From: DAIRUQ01 sp036803245
Lineage (GTDB): Bacteria; Chloroflexota; Anaerolineae; UBA1429
Length of the DNA stretch: 25,169 bases
Direction of reading: 5' to 3'
NCBI GenBank assembly: GCA_036803245.1
Contig: DAIRUQ010000041.1
Span: 1-25,169 of the forward strand
A model generated the notes under the pieces. That model was given only the letters and a program-made list of their open reading frames with translations. It made no database searches and was not told the DNA's origin. Numbering within the stretch: position 1 is the first letter of the stretch; every line of letters starts with the position of its first letter. The position numbers and the translations under genes were made by a program. Below are positions 1-6,760 of the stretch, in pieces.

Positions 1-432
1 CACTCGGGGATTCTGTTCGGGAATATGGATAGCTCGCGCTTTTGCCGGCCCGCCAACTATGAGGCGTTCATCCACTTTCCCAAGCTGCGGTTCGCCCTGG
101 CCCACATCGGCTGGCCCTGGGTGGACGAGTGCCTGGCGGTGGCCGGGCGCTTTCGGTCGCGGGCAGGGCAGATCGGCCAGCCCATGCAGATGTGGGTGGA
201 CACCACGCCGGGCACGCCGCCCCTGTGGCGGGCCGAGGCCCTGCAAAAGGCGCTGGCCTATGTGGGGGCGGAGCGGCTGCTGTGGGGTAGCGATGCGCGC
301 GCCGACGGTATCGGCGAGGCGGGACCCATGATGGCCCGCGATCACGATCTGCTCAAGCGGCAGCTGGGCGGCAACGACGAGACGCTGGCCGCCTGGATGG
401 GCGGCAACGCGGCGGCGTGGCTGGGGGTGTAG
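1..432 (+). CDS. Amidohydrolase (TIM-barrel metal-dependent hydrolase), C-terminal part
   Basis: The reading frame is open from the first base, so this is the last 143 residues of a gene that starts upstream of the window. Visible motifs are LAHIGWPW (a late strand with a metal- or substrate-site His in the amidohydrolase-2 family) and RLLWGSDA near the end. The latter is the typical (R)xLxGSD strand carrying the conserved Asp of this TIM-barrel superfamily. The C-terminal NAAAWLGV matches the usual N-A-x-x-L-(L/G) end of the fold. Members hydrolyse or decarboxylate small ring and carboxylate substrates; the actual substrate cannot be read from this fragment. The next gene starts 56 bp after the stop on the same strand, so the two may be co-transcribed. 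The family call is fairly sure, the reaction is not. Confidence 0.75.
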   Translation, partial: HSGILFGNMDSSRFCRPANYEAFIHFPKLRFALAHIGWPWVDECLAVAGRFRSRAGQIGQPMQMWVDTTPGTPPLWRAEALQKALAYVGAERLLWGSDARADGIGEAGPMMARDHDLLKRQLGGNDETLAAWMGGNAAAWLGV

Positions 433-488
433 GGCGAGCAGGACCCGACTTCTCGGGGGCCGTCGCTTGGGGGGCTGGTGCGGGTAGC

Positions 489-1442
489 ATGTCCGAGCAG
501 GCTGTGATCTCGTGGCTGCTAGCAGGCGATCCGTCCATCCGCTGGCAGGTGCTGCATGACCTGGTGGGCGCTGATGAGGCCGTCGTCGCGCGTGAGCGGG
601 CGATGGTTGCCGTCGATGGCTGGGGCGCCCGACTGCTGGCGTTGCAGGATCCCTCCGGGTTGTGGGGTGGGCAGCTCTACAACGGCAAGTGGCTCTCGAC
701 GACCTATACCCTGCTGCTATTGCGGCGGATGGGGCTCGAGCCGGCCAACCCGCAGGCGCGAGCCGGGTGTGTCCGGCTGCTGGACGGCGGCTTTCGCAAC
801 GACGGCCGCATCGTCTATGCTCACAAGGACGACGCCGTGGACGTGGCAGTTACAGCCATGGTGTTGTCAGTGCTGGCCTACTTTGGGTGCGATGATGCCC
901 GCGTGCAGGCGGTGGCTATGTACCTGGTGGGCCAGCAGCTCTCTGACGGGCGCTGGGAGCCGTACCCTGGTAACCCACACCTACGGTACGCCTTTGACAC
1001 CACCTGGTTGGCGCTGGAAGGACTGTGGGCGTACACGCGCGGCATTCCAGCGCCGGCGCGAGAGGTGGAGGTCGCACAAGTCAGGGGGCGCGAGTTCCTG
1101 CTGCGCCATCGGCTATGGAAGGAGCCCTCAGGGAATGCGTCCATCGCTGACGCAATGGCGCGCTTTTCCCTTCCTCCTCGCTGGCACTGTGATGTGTTAG
1201 CTGTGCTAGACCATCTTCAGGCGTGCGGCGCCTACCCAGATGGACGCGCGGCAGATGCGATCGCACTGATCAGGGCCAAGCGCAATCCAGATGGCCGCTG
1301 GAATCTACAGAACCGGCATCCGGGCAAGACCTACTTTGAGATGGAAGAGGTGGGCCAGCCGAGCCGCTGGAATACCCTGCGGGCGCTTCGGGTCCTCCGC
1401 TGGTGGGAGAGCCCGCCGGGGAGCGGGACGGTCGCGGCATAG
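489..1442 (+). CDS. Squalene-cyclase/prenyltransferase-fold (alpha/alpha toroid) protein of unknown function
   Basis: A 317-residue protein starting at ATG 489. The start is chosen because MSEQAVISWLLAGDPSIRWQ is where recognisable sequence begins; the preceding in-frame stretch from 417 is Gly/Ala-rich and overlaps the upstream gene. Repeats of the terpenoid-cyclase toroid are visible (LLALQDPSGLWGG, QQLSDGRWEPYPGN, RNPDGRWNLQN), each ending in the Asp-Gly-x-Trp turn. The C-terminus has the block HPGKTYFEMEEVGQPSRWNT, which I recall as conserved in a widespread uncharacterised family, some members of which are mislabelled as nitrogen-fixation proteins. No DxDD cyclase acid motif is seen, so triterpene cyclisation is unlikely. 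There is no signal peptide or membrane segment, so it is probably cytoplasmic. The ribosome site is weak (GGGTAG just before the start). Confidence 0.75.
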   Translation: MSEQAVISWLLAGDPSIRWQVLHDLVGADEAVVARERAMVAVDGWGARLLALQDPSGLWGGQLYNGKWLSTTYTLLLLRRMGLEPANPQARAGCVRLLDGGFRNDGRIVYAHKDDAVDVAVTAMVLSVLAYFGCDDARVQAVAMYLVGQQLSDGRWEPYPGNPHLRYAFDTTWLALEGLWAYTRGIPAPAREVEVAQVRGREFLLRHRLWKEPSGNASIADAMARFSLPPRWHCDVLAVLDHLQACGAYPDGRAADAIALIRAKRNPDGRWNLQNRHPGKTYFEMEEVGQPSRWNTLRALRVLRWWESPPGSGTVAA

Positions 1443-1532
1443 GCGACCCTGGCAACGCGGTGACGGCGGCGGCCGCGGCTACAAGGTGGGGTGGCCGGCT
1501 CGCGGCCTGGCCCTCTTCCAAGTAACCGCCCA

Positions 1533-1569
1533 GCGACCTGCCTCGAGCAAGCGGCTCGGGGCAGGTCGC
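1533..1569. terminator. 16-bp stem hairpin between convergent genes, no U-tract
   Basis: Arms 1533-1548 (GCGACCTGCCTCGAGC) and 1554-1569 (GCTCGGGGCAGGTCGC) pair over 16 bp with one G-T wobble around a 5-nt loop. It lies in the 196-bp space between the stop of the toroid protein (+) and the stop of the aldehyde oxidoreductase (-). Neither side has a T run, so it is not a classical intrinsic terminator. It may block or stabilise both 3' ends. Nothing else is seen in 1443-1638. Confidence 0.6.
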
Positions 1570-1638
1570 GATGGCGTCTGCCCAGGTCTGTCGATGCGAC
1601 CTCGCGCCCGCGGCCGTCGAGCGACTGCGGAGGTGATG

Positions 1639-3519
1639 TTAGCTCTGGGCCTCCATCATCTCCGCCACCCAGGGCACGTCCAGCTCCTCCAGCCTTTCGC
1701 GGGTGGGCGCGGCCGTCTTTGGATCCCAGCCCATGTAGGCGTAAAAGGCCTGCTTGGCGGCGGCGAACTGCTCGCGGGTGGGCGCCTGGTTGGCGGCTGG
1801 CCCCTCGGCAAAGTGCTCGTACATGCGCGGCGGCAGGTCGTCGTCGTCGGGGCCAAAGCCCTCGCGGGCGTTAAAGGCGCGGGCCAGATCATAGGCGCGC
1901 TCGGCCGCCTGCCACAGCTCCAGTACCGAGGTATTCCAACCCGTGGCGGCCTGGATGATTTCGGCCTTTTTCTCGGGCGGCCACGCCTGGAACATGCAGA
2001 TGCCGGTAAGGTTATCCAGCACGCGCCACATCATGGCGCGGCGCACCATGCGGGCCTTTTCGGCGCTGAGGTCGTCCTTGGGCAAGGGATGCAGTACGCC
2101 CAGCGGCTTGAGGTCCTGGATGCCTCCGTCGGTGGTATAGCCGCTGTCGTGCACCGAGTGCATGTGGTCGGCGCCGGTGGGAGAGACGGCGATCCCCAGC
2201 CCGTGGCCGTACTTGACTCGGGGGTCGTGCATGGCCACCTCTTGGCCCTTGATCTGCACCGACCAGGCCAGCGAGCCTTGGCCAACCTGCCGGGCGGCAT
2301 AGCGCGAGCCGTGGGAGAGCAGGTCGCCGAATCCCTCGCGGCGGGCGATCTTGTGGATCAGCGTGATGACGGCGTCGCCGTTGCCAAAGGTGAGCTCCAG
2401 GCCGTCGGTGTCGCCGGTGGTGAGCACCCCGCGCTCGAACGACTCCATGGCCCAGGCGATGGTCACGCCCACCCCGATGGTATCCAGGCCGTAGCTGTTG
2501 CAGAGCTGGTTGGCGTGGCAGGTGATGCGGATGTCGCCGATGCCGCAGCACGAGCCAAAGGCGCCGGTGGTTTCGTACTCCGGGCCGCCGTACTTGGGGT
2601 CGGCGGGGTAGGTTTCATCCTCGATGGATACCACCCACTTGCAGCGGATGGGGCAGCCATAGCAGGTATCACGCCGCTGGGTGACCTCAAGCTGAGACTC
2701 GGACGTCAGATTCTCAAAGCCCTCAAAGACGCCCTGGGAAAAGTTGCGGGTGGGGAGGCCACCGGCCTCGTTGTTCACGCGAACCATGCGCACGGTACCC
2801 AGGGTGGCATAGGCCAGGGAGCCGGTCTCGCGAAAGTTATCACGGAACCACTTGCCCAGCTCTTTCAAGCGGTCGGCATCGTGGACCGGCGGCGTCTGGC
2901 TGCCGCGGACAGCCACAGCGCGGAGCTTTTTGCTGCCCATGACGGCTCCCAGGCCAGTGCGCCCAGCGGCGCGGCTGGCGTCATGCAGCACGTTGCTGAT
3001 GCGCACCAAGCGCTCGCCGGCGGGTCCGCACTGGGAGACCCGAATCCACTTGTCGCCCAGCTCCTCGCGGATGGCCTCCTGCACCTCCCAGACCTCGCGT
3101 CCCCACAGGTGCTCGGCCGAGCGCAGCTCCACCTGATCGTCGTGAATCCAGAGGTAGACCGGCTTTTCCGAGGCGCCCTCAAAGATGATCATATCCCAGC
3201 CGGCACGCTTGAGCTCGGCGCCGAAATAGCCGCCGGCCTCGGACCCCGAAAAGCCGCCGGTGAGGGGCGACTTGGCGCCGATCATATGGCGGCCGCCGCC
3301 GGCGATGGCTTGCCCGGTGATGGGGCCGGTTGCATAGATGAGGCGGTTATCTGGGCTGAGCGGGTCGACGCCCGCCGGCAGCTCGCGCAGCAGGGTGTGC
3401 GCGATGAACCCCCAGCCGCCGACATAGCGCCGCAGGAAGCCTTCGTCCAGATTCTCTACGGCCATGTCGCCGGTGGTCAGGTTCACGCGCAGCATCTTGC
3501 CCCAGTGTCCGTAGCTCAT
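1639..3519 (-). CDS. aor: Aldehyde:ferredoxin oxidoreductase (tungsten-pterin enzyme)
   Basis: A 626-residue protein, close to the usual AOR length (about 600-620). It oxidises aldehydes to carboxylates with ferredoxin, using a tungsto-bispterin and one [4Fe-4S] cluster in the cytoplasm. The cluster ligands are visible: C286-x2-C289-x3-C293 (TCYGCPIRCKW) and the distant C508 (NLTGICMF). The pterin-side block YGLDTIGVG (343-351) and GGPEYETTGAFG (311-322) are also typical, as is the N-terminal VNLTTGDMAVE with GRHMIGAKSPLTGGFSGSEAGG. The start at ATG 3519 is set by GGAGGGG seven bases upstream; an upstream extension to 3597 has no similarity to the family. A TTGACC/TATACT promoter lies at 3607-3635. 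No MoaD-like or ferredoxin-subunit partner is nearby. AOR subfamilies (AOR, FOR, GAPOR, WOR4-like, benzoyl-CoA-pathway) are not separable by eye. Confidence 0.93.
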   Translation of the reverse strand: MSYGHWGKMLRVNLTTGDMAVENLDEGFLRRYVGGWGFIAHTLLRELPAGVDPLSPDNRLIYATGPITGQAIAGGGRHMIGAKSPLTGGFSGSEAGGYFGAELKRAGWDMIIFEGASEKPVYLWIHDDQVELRSAEHLWGREVWEVQEAIREELGDKWIRVSQCGPAGERLVRISNVLHDASRAAGRTGLGAVMGSKKLRAVAVRGSQTPPVHDADRLKELGKWFRDNFRETGSLAYATLGTVRMVRVNNEAGGLPTRNFSQGVFEGFENLTSESQLEVTQRRDTCYGCPIRCKWVVSIEDETYPADPKYGGPEYETTGAFGSCCGIGDIRITCHANQLCNSYGLDTIGVGVTIAWAMESFERGVLTTGDTDGLELTFGNGDAVITLIHKIARREGFGDLLSHGSRYAARQVGQGSLAWSVQIKGQEVAMHDPRVKYGHGLGIAVSPTGADHMHSVHDSGYTTDGGIQDLKPLGVLHPLPKDDLSAEKARMVRRAMMWRVLDNLTGICMFQAWPPEKKAEIIQAATGWNTSVLELWQAAERAYDLARAFNAREGFGPDDDDLPPRMYEHFAEGPAANQAPTREQFAAAKQAFYAYMGWDPKTAAPTRERLEELDVPWVAEMMEAQS

Positions 3520-3606
3520 GCTAGCCCCTCCATACAGTGCTCTAGCGTCAAGAGGTGCGGTGACGCTCTCCAGCGCCGCGCCCTCCGGCAGGTGCAACCT
3601 TGAGCA

Positions 3607-3635
3607 AGTATACCGGCGGGTGATGGGTGGGTCAA
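3607..3635 (-). promoter_or_regulatory. Promoter of the aldehyde:ferredoxin oxidoreductase gene
   Basis: Read on the minus strand, TTGACC (3630-3635) is followed after exactly 17 bp by TATACT (3607-3612). That is 5/6 to both consensus hexamers. Transcription would start near 3600 and give an 80-nt leader before ATG 3519. The -35 overlaps the shared palindrome at 3631-3647. Confidence 0.75.
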
Positions 3636-3647
3636 CGAGACGTTGAC
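3631..3647. promoter_or_regulatory. Palindromic operator candidate shared by two divergent promoters
   Basis: GTCAACGAGACGTTGAC is a perfect inverted repeat: 7-bp arms around the 3-bp centre AGA. It covers most of the -35 hexamer of both the aor promoter (minus strand) and the glycosidase promoter (plus strand). A dimeric repressor bound here would shut off both genes. The cognate regulator is not in the window. Confidence 0.6.
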
Positions 3648-3671
3648 GCTGCCTGTCCCCGCCGCTATCAT
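3643..3671 (+). promoter_or_regulatory. Promoter of the GHL6-type glycosidase gene
   Basis: TTGACG (3643-3648), a 17-bp spacer and TATCAT (3666-3671) each match 5/6 of the sigma-70/A consensus. Transcription would start near 3678, about 30 nt before ATG 3708. The -35 lies in the right arm of the palindrome at 3631-3647. Confidence 0.75.
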
Positions 3672-3707
3672 GGCGCTAGACGGAGTCATCTAGCTGAAAG
3701 GAGCGTC

Positions 3708-5191
3708 ATGGAGCCTCTACGAATGCGTCAGGTTCACCTGGATTTTCACACCTCGCCGGCCATCGACGATGTGGGTGCCGATTGGGATGCGCAGCACTTT
3801 GTGGAGACCCTGCAACGTGCCCATGTGGACTCGATCACCTGCTTTGCGCGCTGTCACCATGGCATGGTCTACTATACGCCCACCCGCTTCCCCAAGCANN
3901 NNNNNNNNNNNNNNNNNNNNNNNNNNNNNNNNNNNNNNNNNNNNNNNNNNNNNNNNNNNNNNNNNNNNNNNNNNNNNNNNNNNNNNNNNNNNNNNNNNTG
4001 GGCATGACCGGCAAATTCCACACCTCGTGGGGGGACTTTGCCTCGTACAAGAACCAGGCGGCGCTGGAATACGAGTGTCTGCAGATGGTGGCCAACGGCG
4101 CGGCCTGCTCCGTGGGCGATCAGCTCCCGCCGCGTGGCCGCCTGGAGGACACGGTCTATGACCTGATCGGCAGCGTCTATGCCCAGGTGGAGGCACTGGA
4201 GCCGTGGGCGGTCGGCGCCGTGCCGCAGGTGGATATCGGGCTGTTCAACGTCGAGGCCGTGGGCCTGGAGGATGGACGCGTGGATAGCGCCAATGCCGGC
4301 GCTCTACGTATGCTGACCGAGGGGCATCAGCAGTTTGACGTCATCGACGGCGAGTGTGACTGGAGCGACTACCGGGTGGTGATCTTGCCCGACAAGGTGC
4401 CACTGAATGAGACGTTGGCGGCCAAGGTGCAGGCGTATCTCGATCAGGGTGGTCGGATCCTGGCTAGCTACCGAGCTGGACTGACGCCTTCAGGGGATTC
4501 CTTTGCGCTGGACGCCTTTGGGTTGGGATGCCAGGGCGACGCGCCCTACGAGGCTGACTACCTGCAGATCGGCGACGGTCCCTTGACCGGGTCGCTGCCG
4601 GCGGCTCCGCATGTGATCTATGAGCGCGGTCTAGCGGTGCGGCCACTCAAGGGCACGCGGGTTCTGGCCGATGTGATCGCGCCGTACTTTGAGCGCACCT
4701 GGGAGCATTTCTGCTCGCACCGACAGACGCCGCCGACCCACGACAAGAGCGCCGGCTACCCGGGCATCACCATGAACGCCGCGGGCAACGTGATCTACCT
4801 TGCGCATCCGCTCTTCACGGGCTATCGCCAGCAGGCTACACCCTGGTACAAAAAGCTGGTGCTGGCGTCGCTCAAGCCGCTTCTGCCCGATCCGTTGACC
4901 GTGACCGATGCGCCTAGCACCGCGCAGGTGACCATGCTGCGCCAAGAGGAGGCGGGCCGGACGGTGGTGCATCTGCTGCACTATATCCCTGAGCGGCGCG
5001 GCCTGGCGTTCGACGTGATCGAGGATGTGATCCCGCTATTCAACGTGGGGTTGGCGTTCAAAACGGCGCAGCCACCCGCACAGGTCACGTTGGTGCCGAC
5101 GGGCCAGCCGTTGCCGTTCGAGTATCGCGATGGGTATGTGCACCTGACGGTGCCCGAGGTCCGCGGGCATCAGGCGTTGGCCGCCGAGTAG
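3708..5191 (+). CDS. Glycoside hydrolase, GHL6 / beta-galactosidase-trimerisation type; interrupted by an assembly gap
   Basis: The start at ATG 3708 has AAAGGAG spaced 6 bases upstream. The N-terminal 63 residues (RMRQVHLDFHTSPAIDDVGADWD, later ITCFARCHHGMVYYTPTRFP) match the hypothetical glycosyl hydrolase 6 (GHL6) barrel start. After 100 N the coding resumes with MTGKFHTSWGDFASYKNQAALEYE. It continues through a Rossmann/glutaminase-like trimerisation domain (DYRVVILPDKVPLNETLAAKVQAYLDQGGRILAS) and a beta-sandwich tail. The upstream half is in frame 3 and the downstream half in frame 2. Because the gap is an arbitrary 100 N, this mismatch does not prove a frameshift. The 460 visible residues are probably about 200 short of full length (estimate). 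No signal peptide is seen, so it likely acts on imported oligosaccharides. It is divergent from aor and shares its operator. Confidence 0.8.
3899..3998. other. Scaffold gap of 100 N
   Basis: Exactly 100 undetermined bases, the customary placeholder for a gap of unknown size. It lies inside the glycosidase barrel domain. The true missing length must restore the reading frame: the missing length modulo 3 differs from that of 100 if the gene is intact. Confidence 0.97.
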
Positions 5192-5255
5192 CCAGAGGGT
5201 AGGCTAGCGTGAGTTCAGCGCAGCCCACCGGCACGGGACCGAGGCAGTTCGAGGA

Positions 5256-5283
5256 GCGAGGGCACGGCATGCCGTGCCCTCGC
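5256..5283. repeat. 28-bp perfect palindrome at a convergent junction
   Basis: GCGAGGGCACGGCA (5256-5269) is followed immediately by its exact reverse complement (5270-5283), a 14+14 bp palindrome with no spacer. It sits one base from the stop codon of the minus-strand gene (5285) and 64 bp after the glycosidase stop. No T-tract flanks it. It may act as a bidirectional 3'-end hairpin, or be one copy of a dispersed palindromic repeat in this genome. Confidence 0.7.
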
Positions 5284-5284
5284 C

Positions 5285-5899
5285 TCAGTCTACGAGGGAT
5301 TCGACGGCCACCGTCGCGCCGTCCAACGCGGCCCGCAAGACCGTGCCGTCGGGCAGCGTGCTGTTGGCGTCCAGGCCGCGCCAATCGCGCCCCTGCCAGC
5401 TCTGCAGCAGCAGGGACAGCACCAGTGGATCGGCCACCACCAAGACGTTCGCCAGGCGCTGGGTCTCGGCATAGATGGCGATCCTCGTCCAGGCCGGCGT
5501 CACCCGCACCCATAGGCGCTCCAACCCAAAGCGCCACTGATCAGGCGACCAGCGGGTGGGCATCGGCGAGCCGGTGGGCTCCAGTGCCAAGTCGTCGCGG
5601 TTGAGCGCCTCTAGGTCCGCGAGATCCCACCGTTCTTTGGGTTGCACCGCAGCGGCCAGGGTGTCGGCGACCTCGGCGCTGGCGATATCGCTGGCGGCGC
5701 AAAGTAGGTCGATCGGCAGTCCGTCCAAAGCCTGCGCGGCATGGTCGGCCTGCAGGCGGCCCGTTGCGGTCAGCGAGGACGTGAGCGGATCCGCCGAGAG
5801 CGGATCGGTCTCACCACGCGCCACCAGGAAGGCGACCATGCTGCCATGCCAGGCTGCGCCCGTTGGCGGGTGGGCGGCGGTGTCGTCGTTGTTCGGCAT
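5285..5899 (-). CDS. Histidine-phosphatase (phosphoglycerate-mutase-like) fold protein lacking catalytic residues
   Basis: A 204-residue protein whose start at 5899 is 8 bp downstream of the tpiA stop, so it is probably translationally coupled (weak AGAGCTG site). The N-terminal strand and helix MVAFLVARGETDPLSADPLTSSLTATGRLQADHAAQAL align clearly with the RHGE-T/S-x-W...PLTxxGxxQA core of the histidine phosphatase superfamily. However, the RHG signature reads ARG (A27-R28-G29), so the phosphorylated His is gone. The second Arg motif (SSxLxRAxxTA) reads AASDIASAEVADT. The late SHGG motif reads ADPL, losing the second His. All three phosphate-pocket elements are altered while the fold pattern and length (about 200) remain. 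It is therefore inferred to be a non-catalytic binding or regulatory protein. The frame is intact, so it is not a pseudogene. Confidence 0.7.
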   Translation of the reverse strand: MPNNDDTAAHPPTGAAWHGSMVAFLVARGETDPLSADPLTSSLTATGRLQADHAAQALDGLPIDLLCAASDIASAEVADTLAAAVQPKERWDLADLEALNRDDLALEPTGSPMPTRWSPDQWRFGLERLWVRVTPAWTRIAIYAETQRLANVLVVADPLVLSLLLQSWQGRDWRGLDANSTLPDGTVLRAALDGATVAVESLVD

Positions 5900-5907
5900 A
5901 TCAGCTC

Positions 5908-6681
5908 TTACACCAGCCCCTTGGCTTTGGCGGTGGCCTGGACGATGGCCACGAAATCGGCCGCCTTTAGGCTGGCGCCACCGATCAGGGCGCCGTCGAT
6001 GTTGGGCTTGCCCATCAGCTCTAGCGCATTGTCCGGCTTGACCGAGCCACCATACTGAATGCGGACGGCGGCGGCGGTGGCGTCGCCATAGAGCTCGCTC
6101 ACCGTTGCGCGCACCACCTCGCCGATGACCCGCTCGGCCTCTTCGGCGGTGGCGGCCAGGCCGGTGCCGATGGCCCAGATCGGCTCGTAGGCGATCACCA
6201 GGCCCGCCACCTGCGCGGCGGTGAGCCCGTGTAGGGCCGCGCGGACCTGCCCCGCTACCCATGACTCGGTCTTGCCCGCCTCGCGCAGCTCTAGCGTCTC
6301 GCCCACACAGACGATGGGGATGATGCCATGCTTGAGCGCCGCGACGATCTTTTTGTTGACGGTCTCATCGGTCTCACCAAAGTACTCGCGCCGCTCCGAG
6401 TGCCCGATGATGACATAGTCGCAGAACTCGGCCACCATGGCCGGGGCGACCTCACCGGTGTAGGCGCCACTCTCTTCCCAGTAGAGGTCCTGCGCGCCGA
6501 CGCCTAGCGGCGTGCTCGCGACCAGCTCGGCCACCTTTGGGATGGCCAGGTAGGGTGGGCAGAACACGCGGTCGACGGCGTCGACCGCCAGCAAGGCCTC
6601 TCTGGACTCGGCCACCAGCGCCGCGGCCTCGGCGGCCGTTTTGTGCATCTTCCAGTTGCCAGCCAGGATCGGGGTTCGCAT
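5908..6681 (-). CDS. tpiA: Triosephosphate isomerase
   Basis: A 257-residue enzyme interconverting dihydroxyacetone phosphate and glyceraldehyde-3-phosphate in the cytoplasm. All signature elements are present: GNWKMHK with the catalytic Lys, IGHSERR with the electrophilic His, AYEPIWAIGTG with the catalytic Glu and the start of loop 6, IQYGGSVKPDNA, and GALIGGASL for the phosphate. The ATG at 6681 is chosen because MRTPILAGNWKM is the normal N-terminus and AAAGGAG lies 8 bases upstream; a 20-residue longer version has no support. It follows glutamate dehydrogenase by 79 bp and precedes the degenerate histidine-phosphatase gene by 8 bp on the same strand. Confidence 0.97.
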   Translation of the reverse strand: MRTPILAGNWKMHKTAAEAAALVAESREALLAVDAVDRVFCPPYLAIPKVAELVASTPLGVGAQDLYWEESGAYTGEVAPAMVAEFCDYVIIGHSERREYFGETDETVNKKIVAALKHGIIPIVCVGETLELREAGKTESWVAGQVRAALHGLTAAQVAGLVIAYEPIWAIGTGLAATAEEAERVIGEVVRATVSELYGDATAAAVRIQYGGSVKPDNALELMGKPNIDGALIGGASLKAADFVAIVQATAKAKGLV

Positions 6682-6701
6682 CGGTTCACTCCTTTGGGTA
6701 C

Positions 6702-6731
6702 GGGCGAGGATCACTGTTGCGACCCTCGCCC
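6702..6731 (-). other. Small intergenic hairpin between gdhA and tpiA
   Basis: GGGCGAGG (6702-6709) and CCTCGCCC (6724-6731) form an 8-bp GC-rich stem with a 14-nt loop in the 79-bp space upstream of the tpiA ribosome site. There is no U-run. It could modulate readthrough or mRNA decay between the two genes. Confidence 0.35.
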
Positions 6732-6760
6732 TGGTCGACACACGGTGGGCTTGTTTGCGC

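Noticed and set aside
1291..3603. A 770-codon open frame on the plus strand
   Set aside because: It is antisense to the aldehyde oxidoreductase, with Gly/Ala/His/Val-rich low-complexity translation and no recognisable motif. GC-rich codon bias on the opposite strand explains it.
3899..3998. Frameshift or pseudogene in the glycosidase
   Set aside because: The frame change coincides with a 100-N placeholder of unknown true length.
5900..6262. Upstream extension of the histidine-phosphatase-like frame
   Set aside because: It lies inside tpiA in another frame and looks Arg/Gly-rich; similarity begins only after the start at 5899.
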